From assembly GCA_019418235.1 (NCBI GenBank), contig DYCH01000014.1:1-8698 (forward strand): DNA of 8,698 bases, read 5' to 3'. A program made the position numbers and the translations under genes. Positions 1 through 5,403 of this stretch are shown piece after piece (positions within the stretch are counted from its first letter, which is position 1; every line of letters begins with the position of its first letter). Origin of the DNA: Sutterella sp. GTDB lineage: Bacteria > Pseudomonadota > Gammaproteobacteria > Burkholderiales > Burkholderiaceae_F. Under the pieces are notes generated by a model, which was given only the letters and a program-made list of their open reading frames with translations, did not search any database and had not been told where the DNA came from.

Positions 1-17
1 GCCTGTAATTGCGGTGT

Positions 18-49
18 GAGAGGGGCGAGATGAAAATCTCCCCCTACTC
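18..49. other. Strong hairpin with GAAA tetraloop
   Basis: The sequence shows an inner stem GAGAT/ATCTC (27-31 with 36-40) closing a GAAA loop. It continues as AGGGG/CCCCT (21-25 with 41-45) and GAG/CTC (18-20 with 47-49), with single-base bulges at 26 and 46. Neither flank carries a run of T, so it is not a standard intrinsic terminator on either strand. It may be the 3' end structure of a gene outside the window, or a processed or regulatory leader element. The structure is clear; its role is not. Confidence 0.55.
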
Positions 50-68
50 GATTATAAGTTGCACGCAA

Positions 69-84
69 AGTCAGTTAACTGACT
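69..84. promoter_or_regulatory. 16-bp perfect palindrome, probable operator of the first OFA carrier
   Basis: AGTCAGTTAACTGACT is a perfect inverted repeat centred between 76 and 77, lying 61 bp before the carrier's ATG. Its core CAGTTAACTG, plus the preceding T, occurs again at 8154-8164 in the control region of the amidohydrolase operon; 13 of 16 positions match. It overlaps the best -35 candidate (79-84), which would suit repression. The symmetry suits a dimeric regulator such as a MarR- or GntR-type protein; the regulator is not in the window and its family is a guess. Confidence 0.55.
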
Positions 85-106
85 AACTCTTTCCGATTTT
101 TAAACT
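79..106 (+). promoter_or_regulatory. Candidate sigma-70 promoter of the first OFA carrier
   Basis: A -35-like CTGACT (79-84) and a -10-like TAAACT (101-106) are 16 bp apart, each matching the consensus at four of six positions. The -35 lies in the right half of the palindrome. An alternative -10, TAAGAT (110-115), has no good -35. Prediction by eye only. Confidence 0.3.
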
Positions 107-145
107 CAATAAGATTGTCATTGTGATTTTTAGTTGGAGTTCACA

Positions 146-1345
146 ATGCGATTTGAGAAACGTTGGGTTTATCTGTTTCTTTATTGGTTGATCAATTTTT
201 GTTTAGGATCCTTTTATGCGTGGAGCGTCTATTCAAGTTGGTTAAGTCAACATTATTCAACCGTTGCTCAAGCGACGGTGACAACTGCTTCGCTGACCTA
301 TATCTTTAGTATTGGCGCAGCTTTAAATCCTGTGGCCATGATCACGGGTGGTTGTTTATCGGATCGCTTTGGTCCAAGAATTGTTTTGTTTGCCGGTGGC
401 CTTTTGGTGGCGTTGGGTTACTTCTTGATGGCCATTAGCGGCAGTCCTTCGCTTTTGTTGTTGGGCTATGGCATTGTTCTTGGGATGGGATCGGGTGCTT
501 GCGTGATTGCGACGGTAACCACGGCTGTGAAGCTTTTCCCCGAAATGCGTGGGTTTGCCGGTGGCTCGGTCAGTGCCTTTTATGGCGTGGGATCCATTTG
601 TTTGGCGCCAGTTGCCAATGCTTTTGCCCAGCAGATGGGGATTTCAACGACTTTGATCGTTTTCTCTGTTGTCTGTCTTATTGTGATTTGGGCAAGTGCC
701 TTTATTGTGAACATTAAGCCCACGACGGCTAAGGTCAGTGCTGAAAATTCGTCTGACTTAAATTGGTTGGGCATGATTAAAACGGCACGCTTTTGGTCGA
801 TGTTTGTGTTGTTTGTCGTGGTGACATTGTCGCCCTTGATGCTCTTTTCTCAAACTGTCACGGTTGCCCAAGCTCAAATTCACTTGTCTTTGCCCGTTGC
901 CGTTTTATCGATTTCGGTTTTGGCTTGTGCCAATACCATGGCTCGTTTTTTGGCAGGGATTTTGTCTGACCGCATTGGTCGCGTGAATACGATTACGATT
1001 GCCGTGTGTTTGTCGCTTACGGGGTTGGGGCTTTTAAGTTTGGCAGGAAACGGTGATCAATGGCTCTTTTTCGCAGGCCTCATTTGTATCGGTGCTTGCT
1101 TTGGTTCAAGCGTGGGTGTTTTTCCGAGCTACACCGCTGAGCAGTTTGGTGTTTCTCACACGAGTATGAACTACGGTGTACTGGCCTTGGCTTTTTCTGT
1201 TGCCGGTTTAATTGGGCCTAACATTATTCAATTAACGGTGACAAACGGCAATTATCAAACGGCTTACCAAGCGGCCATGATGATTAGTTCTTTGGGTCTG
1301 GTTGCGGCATACTTCTGTCGTCGATTTGAGCTCAAAACAAAATAG
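146..1345 (+). CDS. OFA-family MFS carrier, paralog 1
   Basis: Predicted 12-helix inner-membrane carrier of the major facilitator superfamily, oxalate/formate antiporter (OFA) branch, moving a small organic anion; the substrate is unknown. Start: ATG 146 is preferred over an in-frame TTG at 134 because GGAG (136-139) sits 6 nt before it, giving 399 aa and a start that lines up with the next gene. Visible motifs: NFCLGSFYAW in helix 1 (residues 17-26, typical of OFA proteins), MFS motif A in the helix 2-3 loop (GG-C-LSDRFGPR, 68-78) and its second-half copy (GILSDRIGR, 271-279). Charged, polar stretches at 191-215 form the central cytoplasmic loop. R267 fits the substrate arginine of OxlT (R272), but the position matching OxlT K355 is F350, so oxalate is unlikely. 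The next gene is a paralog, about 56% identical with no gaps. A palindromic operator precedes the gene. Confidence 0.9.
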   Translation: MRFEKRWVYLFLYWLINFCLGSFYAWSVYSSWLSQHYSTVAQATVTTASLTYIFSIGAALNPVAMITGGCLSDRFGPRIVLFAGGLLVALGYFLMAISGSPSLLLLGYGIVLGMGSGACVIATVTTAVKLFPEMRGFAGGSVSAFYGVGSICLAPVANAFAQQMGISTTLIVFSVVCLIVIWASAFIVNIKPTTAKVSAENSSDLNWLGMIKTARFWSMFVLFVVVTLSPLMLFSQTVTVAQAQIHLSLPVAVLSISVLACANTMARFLAGILSDRIGRVNTITIAVCLSLTGLGLLSLAGNGDQWLFFAGLICIGACFGSSVGVFPSYTAEQFGVSHTSMNYGVLALAFSVAGLIGPNIIQLTVTNGNYQTAYQAAMMISSLGLVAAYFCRRFELKTK

Positions 1346-1369
1346 GCAATACAGGTTTTCCTGATTACT

Positions 1370-1415
1370 GAAAGTCCTTGATTTCGCTACGATGGATCTA
1401 GGACTTTCTCTTTTT
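1370..1415 (+). terminator. Intrinsic terminator or attenuator between the two OFA genes
   Basis: GAAAGTCCT (1370-1378) pairs perfectly with AGGACTTTC (1400-1408). After one T-T mismatch the stem continues with GAT/ATC (1380-1382 with 1396-1398), closing a 13-nt loop. TCTTTTT follows at 1409-1415. It lies 25 bp after the first OFA gene and 12 bp before the start of the second. It would end most transcripts of gene 1, or attenuate expression of gene 2 by reading through only in part. The upstream in-frame ATG at 1392 lies in the loop. Confidence 0.6.
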
Positions 1416-1427
1416 CAGGGCTTAGTG

Positions 1428-2627
1428 ATGCGACTTCAAGAACGTTGGTTTTACCTTGGCATTTTTTGGTTAATGAATTTTTGTTTGGGCTCCTACTATG
1501 CGTGGGGTGCCTACGCGAGTTTTCTCACCGCTCACTATGCCGAATTGGGCACCGCAAACTTGTCCGCATCGTCTCTGACGTACATCTTTTCAACCGCCGC
1601 CACACTTTGCCCCATTACGATGATTTGGGCTGGTTACATGACCGATCGGCTCGGGCCGAGAATGGTGCTCTTTTTAGGCGGAGCGCTAGAAGCCTTGGGT
1701 TACTTCTTAATGAGCATGAGTACCAATGCAGAAACGCTTTTTTGGGGCTTTGGTGTGGCCTTGGGGATCGGTAGCGGTTGTTGTGTTATTTCAACGACTG
1801 CGACGGCTGTGAAGCTCTTTCCTGAGCGAAGAGGATTTGCCGGTGGTTCTGTCACTGCCTTTTATGGAATGGGTTCGATTTGTGTTCCGATTTTGACGAG
1901 TTGGTTAGGTAATGCCATCGGGATTGAAGCAACGCTTCAGCTTTACGCCGCCATTTGCCTCGCCGTGATTTGGGGCGGGATTGTCTTTGTTAAGGTCGGG
2001 CCCACGAATACTAAGAAATCTGTGAGGCCTAAGGGTGACCTTAATTGGCGTCAGATGCTCAAAACGCATCGCTTTTGGGTGATGTTTACGACGTTCGTGA
2101 TGGGATCCATTGCCGCACAGATGATGTTTTCTCAAACGGTTTCAATTGCACAAAATCAGATTAATTTATCCGTTTCGGTTGCTGTTCTCTCTATTTCAGT
2201 TTTGGCCTTTGCGAATACTTTCGCGCGTTTTACGGCCGGGGCCATTTCAGATGCCATCGGTCGCGTTAACACCATCATTGTGGCGTTAACGTGTTCTGCT
2301 TTAGGGCTTCTTTGTTTAACGTTCGCAGAATATGGCGATCAATACCTCTTTTTTGCGGGGCTTGCCGGTATCGGTCTTTGTTATGGGTCTTGCGTAGGCG
2401 TCTTTCCGGGATTTACAACGGAGCAGTTCGGAGTCACCAATGCGAGTTTGAATTACGGGATCATGACGCTTGCGTTTGCGGTGGCCGGTATTGTGGGTCC
2501 CAATATCATTCAGTGGGTTGTCACAGATGGCAATTACGACACGGGATACTTTTTTGCGATCGGATTCAGTGTGATCGGTATTGTGACTGCTTATGCGTGT
2601 CGCACGTTTGATTTAAAGCGCCGTTAG
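1428..2627 (+). CDS. OFA-family MFS carrier, paralog 2
   Basis: Second OFA-type major facilitator carrier, 399 aa, predicted 12 helices, inner membrane; an organic anion is the likely substrate. Start: ATG 1428 with AGGG (1417-1420) 7 nt upstream. The in-frame ATG at 1392 would add 12 residues but falls inside the hairpin loop and lacks a ribosome binding site. From 1428 the protein aligns with its neighbour residue for residue without gaps (about 223 of 399 identical, counted by hand). Motifs: NFCLGSYYAW (17-26), motif A AGYMTDRLGPR (68-78) and GAISDAIGR (271-279), where the usual arginine of the second copy is alanine. R267 is kept and residue 350 is again Phe, so both copies share the same change at the OxlT lysine position. 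Divergence is spread along the length, pointing to an old tandem duplication rather than a recent one. Substrates of the two may differ. Confidence 0.9.
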   Translation: MRLQERWFYLGIFWLMNFCLGSYYAWGAYASFLTAHYAELGTANLSASSLTYIFSTAATLCPITMIWAGYMTDRLGPRMVLFLGGALEALGYFLMSMSTNAETLFWGFGVALGIGSGCCVISTTATAVKLFPERRGFAGGSVTAFYGMGSICVPILTSWLGNAIGIEATLQLYAAICLAVIWGGIVFVKVGPTNTKKSVRPKGDLNWRQMLKTHRFWVMFTTFVMGSIAAQMMFSQTVSIAQNQINLSVSVAVLSISVLAFANTFARFTAGAISDAIGRVNTIIVALTCSALGLLCLTFAEYGDQYLFFAGLAGIGLCYGSCVGVFPGFTTEQFGVTNASLNYGIMTLAFAVAGIVGPNIIQWVVTDGNYDTGYFFAIGFSVIGIVTAYACRTFDLKRR

Positions 2628-2632
2628 ACAAG

Positions 2633-2666
2633 AAAAAAGGAGGTTTCAATGTGACTTGAAACCCCC
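2633..2666 (-). terminator. Intrinsic terminator of the aminotransferase gene
   Basis: On the minus strand an 11-bp stem (GGGGGTTTCAA with TTGAAACCTCC, one G-U pair) closes a 6-nt loop and is followed by six T (complement of 2633-2638). It begins about 28 nt after the aminotransferase stop codon. The hairpin also lies 12 bp after the stop of the convergent OFA gene, but without a T run on the plus strand it is a weaker terminator in that direction. Confidence 0.8.
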
Positions 2667-2693
2667 ATCTCTCGGAGTTAATTTTGAATCAGA

Positions 2694-3836
2694 TTAGATC
2701 CAGTTCTTTTGGCGGAATTCTTTGAGTTTCTTCACAAAATAACGCATTTGATCAGGCGTGCCCAAAGAAATACGGCACCACGTCGTGGCAGGCGGGAAAG
2801 GACGACCTACCATGATGTTTTCTGCTTTCATGCGATCCATAAAGGGCTTCAAAGGTGCCTTCAAATCCATAAACACGAAGTTCGTTTGACTCTTAAGGTA
2901 ATCGATCTTAAGTTCATCCAATGCATCGGTTAAGATTTTTCTTGCCTTGGCATTTTCGTTACGGCTCACCTTCAAGAATTCTTTATCGGTGATTTCTGCC
3001 AACGCGGCTTCAATGGAGCACGTATTCATCATGACGTCGTAAGCGACATGAGCACGAGCTTTTTTGATGACGGAGGGGGCTGCGTAGGTAAAGCCCAAAC
3101 GCATCCCCGCCATGGCAAAAATCTTAGAAAAGGTCTTCAACACGCAAAGATTTTCATAGCCTTCATCAACCAAAACCTTGGCAGACACAAAGCCCGGGGC
3201 ATTGACAAATTCAGCGTAGGCTTCGTCAATGACAAACATCGTATTGGCAGGTTTTGAACGAATCCAATTAAGCAGAGCCTTAGAGTCAACAATGGTTGAT
3301 GTCGGGTTATTCGGATTGACAAAGTAGACAATCGAAGGACCCTTGTAAGAGGCGACAGCCTTTTTCAACCCTTCGAGATCAATGCTCCAATTCTTGCCCA
3401 TGGGAACTTTCGTAATGCGCGTATGACCGTTTTTACGAACCGTATCTTCACCGTCACTGTAGGTAAGGGCTGGAACAACGAACTGCGTCTCTGGCGTCAA
3501 GTAAGCTTCAATCACAGCACGAATGGATTCGGCAGAACCATGACTGGGCATAACGTTTTCCGGTTTCCCGCCCATGAATTTGGCGCAGGCGGCACGCAAA
3601 GCTTCAACACGAATAAAGGGGTATCGGGAGGCATTATCGAGGGCGTTTTTTGCAGCAACTTTAGCTTTAAGGCTCATGCCGAGCGGGTTTTCGTTAAAGC
3701 ATAAGAGCATAGGATTTTTTGCCGTTGGAGCAGCAAAAGGCGGGACATCAACCACAGGTTTAGCATGTGCGGTTGAACTCATCACTAGGGCGCCCGCTGT
3801 CGCACCTAATAATAATTCGCGGCGATTGAGTTGCAT
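2694..3836 (-). CDS. HisC-like PLP aminotransferase with Tat signal peptide
   Basis: Fold-type I PLP-dependent aminotransferase resembling histidinol-phosphate aminotransferase, probably exported to the periplasm. Start: ATG 3836, preceded by AGGA 8 nt upstream, gives 380 aa. An upstream in-frame start at 3956 would add 40 residues with no visible function and bury the signal peptide. Residues 1-25 form a Tat-like signal: N-RR-ELLLG at 4-11, a hydrophobic stretch, then AHA ending at residue 25. Family motifs: NENPLG (48-53), GSAES (100-104) for phosphate binding, NPNNPT (174-179), DEAY (204-207) with the aspartate for the pyridine nitrogen, TFSK with Schiff-base Lys238, R246 and the substrate-carboxylate Arg355. 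All key residues are present, so it should be active. No histidine genes are nearby, so a biosynthetic HisC role is not supported; the amino donor and acceptor are unknown. It is monocistronic, with its own terminator, and convergent with the OFA pair. Confidence 0.85.
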   Translation of the reverse strand: MQLNRRELLLGATAGALVMSSTAHAKPVVDVPPFAAPTAKNPMLLCFNENPLGMSLKAKVAAKNALDNASRYPFIRVEALRAACAKFMGGKPENVMPSHGSAESIRAVIEAYLTPETQFVVPALTYSDGEDTVRKNGHTRITKVPMGKNWSIDLEGLKKAVASYKGPSIVYFVNPNNPTSTIVDSKALLNWIRSKPANTMFVIDEAYAEFVNAPGFVSAKVLVDEGYENLCVLKTFSKIFAMAGMRLGFTYAAPSVIKKARAHVAYDVMMNTCSIEAALAEITDKEFLKVSRNENAKARKILTDALDELKIDYLKSQTNFVFMDLKAPLKPFMDRMKAENIMVGRPFPPATTWCRISLGTPDQMRYFVKKLKEFRQKNWI

Positions 3837-3981
3837 GATAATTTTCCTTTCCGAACTGTTTCCAGGGTCGCCATTCAATAGGGGCGAACACCCTTGATAA
3901 AAAATTCTACGCTTGGCGTTTTCGCGACTGAATAAAGAAAAATAGTTAGTTTCCAAGTATTTTCAGGGGGAAGTAGACGGA

Positions 3982-3995
3982 TTTGCTTAAGCAAA
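3982..3995. promoter_or_regulatory. 14-bp perfect palindrome in a divergent intergenic region
   Basis: TTTGCTTAAGCAAA is a perfect inverted repeat between the aminotransferase (starting at 3836, leftward) and the ATPase (starting at 4121, rightward). It lies 26 bp upstream of a weak leftward promoter candidate (TTGGAA at 3956-3951, TATTCA at 3934-3929, 16-bp spacer). It could be an operator for the aminotransferase gene. Nothing else in the window shares the motif. Confidence 0.35.
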
Positions 3996-4021
3996 AATGC
4001 AGAGGATTGAGAGGGATGATG

Positions 4022-4113
4022 GAAAAATTCGATAGGGCTTGTCGGAAAAATTCTATAGTGTATGTGAGAAAAATTCATAACTGTATGTTAGAATTTTTCA
4101 AATATTGGTGGAG
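4022..4113. repeat. Four 9-bp motifs at an exact 23-bp period
   Basis: GAAAAATTC occurs at 4022-4030, 4045-4053 and 4068-4076. A fourth copy in reverse-complement orientation, GAATTTTTC, lies at 4091-4099. All four begin exactly 23 bp apart. The spacers are partly alike: GATAGGGCTTGTCG, TATAGTGTATGTGA, ATAACTGTATGTTA. The array ends at the ribosome binding site of the ATPase gene and overlaps its candidate promoter. A period of 23 bp is about two helical turns, placing all motifs on nearly one face of the DNA. The period is not a multiple of three and the repeats are not coding. Confidence 0.75.
4086..4094 (+). promoter_or_regulatory. Candidate extended -10 promoter of the ATPase gene
   Basis: TGTTAGAAT matches an extended -10 box (TGn followed by TAGAAT). 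No good -35 lies 16-18 bp upstream, which extended -10 promoters tolerate. It spans the junction of the third and fourth repeat units and sits 26 bp before the ATG, so the leader would be short. A protein bound to the repeats would block it. Confidence 0.4.
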
Positions 4114-4120
4114 GAAATAA

Positions 4121-5335
4121 ATGTATCTATCTAGAACGATTGAAAAAGAGATTCCTGGTTTATGTAAAAACTTTAAGGTTCTTTTGGTGACGGGGATGCG
4201 TCAAGTCGGAAAGAGCACTCTGTTACAACAGCTCAGTGATAAAAATCGTAGTTATGTCTCTTTGGATAACTATGACGATTATCAATTAGCTGAAAATGCT
4301 CCAAGTGTTTTCTTTCGCCAACACGAACTGCCTCTCGTTATTGATGAGATCCAACGAGTTCCTACCTTATTTCGTCAAGTAAAAGCAGAAGTCGACAAGT
4401 CGATTGAAGGAGGGCGAGTTTGGATTTCTGGTTCTCAACGATTTTCTTTGATGAAAGGTGTGGGAGACTCTTTGGCGGGGCGCTTGTTTGAAGTGCATTT
4501 GATGCCACTAAGTATTTACGAACGTGAAGGTAAGGGTTTGATGCAAGTGCCTTACGTTCCTAGTGAGGGCTTTAAGAATGAACTTTCTCAAAAGTCACCT
4601 CAACAAACATGGAAGGTTATTTGGCAAGGAGCTTGGCCAAAAGTTATTGGAATGAGCCAAAAGGAGAGAGCTCAGTTTTTTGAAGCCTTTATCCAAACCT
4701 TTATTGATCGTGATATCCGAACATTAGGCAACATTGAAAAAGTCATGGATTTTCGAAAATTCATGGTCGCTTTAGCCATGAGAACAGGTCAAGAGCTTCG
4801 TTTGAATAAATTAAGTGAACTCACCGGTGTATCTGCACTCACGGCGAAACGTTGGCTTTCCATTGCCGAAGCAAGTGGAATCATTTATTTGTTGCGTCCA
4901 TTTTCAACAAATGCGACGAAGACCCTAACAAAGTCTCCCAAAATCTATTTCACTGATACGGGGTTAGCTGCATATTTGTGTGGCTTTTCAACGCCGGAAG
5001 AGATGCAACAGGACATGAATGCAGGAGCTTTCTTTGAAACTTTTGTTGTTGTCGAAATTCTCAAAAGTTGGAGACACAATGGTTTTGAGCCTGACTTGTA
5101 TTTTTATCGGGATGCTAAAAAGCAGTCTGAAATTGATCTTTTGATTCATGCCAATGGTGCTTACCATCCCGTTGAAATTAAGATGTCAGGGCATCCGAAT
5201 TTTGCAATGACTCGCCATTTTCATGAGTTAAAGGGGATGGGAATTAAGGTGGGGCAAGGAGCCGTCATTTGCAATACCGAAGAGACACGTTACTTGAGTG
5301 ACGATGTTGTCGCTCATTCCGTTTGGAAAATTTAA
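4121..5335 (+). CDS. AAA_14/DUF4143-type ATP-binding protein
   Basis: Stand-alone P-loop ATPase of the AAA_14-DUF4143 type, 404 aa, cytoplasmic; the cellular role of the family is not settled. Start ATG has a strong GGAGGA (4110-4115) 5 nt upstream. The N-terminal ATPase carries Walker A GMRQVGKST (25-33, Lys31), Walker B LPLVIDE (70-76, Asp75-Glu76) and a sensor-like SGSQ (103-106) followed by the usual ...DSLAGR segment (to 121). Residues 226-260 look like a winged helix (LNKLSELTGVSALTAKRWL...). The C-terminal part holds a PD-(D/E)XK nuclease-like pattern: E306, D339 in SEIDLL, and VEIK (351-354). Both ends look intact. Family members often occur as many scattered paralogs in one genome. 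The gene is alone in its transcript, preceded by a phased repeat array and flanked by hairpins; the AT-rich leader suggests acquisition. Possible roles are an autoregulated DNA-binding ATPase, a defence or toxin-like factor, or a selfish unit; none is proven by the sequence. Confidence 0.85.
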   Translation: MYLSRTIEKEIPGLCKNFKVLLVTGMRQVGKSTLLQQLSDKNRSYVSLDNYDDYQLAENAPSVFFRQHELPLVIDEIQRVPTLFRQVKAEVDKSIEGGRVWISGSQRFSLMKGVGDSLAGRLFEVHLMPLSIYEREGKGLMQVPYVPSEGFKNELSQKSPQQTWKVIWQGAWPKVIGMSQKERAQFFEAFIQTFIDRDIRTLGNIEKVMDFRKFMVALAMRTGQELRLNKLSELTGVSALTAKRWLSIAEASGIIYLLRPFSTNATKTLTKSPKIYFTDTGLAAYLCGFSTPEEMQQDMNAGAFFETFVVVEILKSWRHNGFEPDLYFYRDAKKQSEIDLLIHANGAYHPVEIKMSGHPNFAMTRHFHELKGMGIKVGQGAVICNTEETRYLSDDVVAHSVWKI

Positions 5336-5353
5336 TTTTTGGTACCTTAATGT

Positions 5354-5394
5354 GAAAAGAGGTTTCGATCAAAAATGCTCGAAACCCTCTTTTC
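5354..5394. terminator. Bidirectional terminator between convergent genes
   Basis: GAAAAGAGGTTTCGA (5354-5368) pairs with TCGAAACCCTCTTTTC (5379-5394) over 15 bp with a single bulged C; the loop is 10 nt. It lies 18 bp after the ATPase stop and 9 bp beyond the stop of the convergent carrier gene. The stem contains A runs on its 5' side and T runs on its 3' side, so either strand reads as a stem ending in T-rich sequence. Confidence 0.7.
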
Positions 5395-5403
5395 AACAGT
5401 GAC

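Noticed and set aside
146..1345. Naming the carriers oxlT (oxalate:formate antiporter)
   Set aside because: The family fits, but the lysine needed for oxalate in OxlT is Phe in both copies, and no oxalyl-CoA or formyl-CoA genes are present.
2709..3704. Several plus-strand frames of 69-107 codons opposite the aminotransferase
   Set aside because: They are antisense shadows of a gene with complete family motifs; none has a good ribosome binding site or recognisable protein.
2694..3836. Biosynthetic histidinol-phosphate aminotransferase (hisC)
   Set aside because: The Tat signal peptide and lack of any histidine gene nearby argue against it; the HisC resemblance is at family level.
3837..3956. 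N-terminal extension of the aminotransferase to 3956
   Set aside because: It would place 40 charged and mixed residues before the Tat signal, and the ATG at 3836 has its own AGGA ribosome binding site.
3875..4078. Minus-strand reading frame of 67 codons across the repeat array
   Set aside because: The array has a 23-bp period, not a multiple of three, no ribosome binding site precedes the frame, and it overlaps the aminotransferase leader. It is open by chance in AT-rich repeats.
4022..4113. CRISPR array
   Set aside because: The repeat is only 9 bp with 14-bp partly conserved spacers and one inverted copy; no cas genes are near. Size and orientation do not fit CRISPR.
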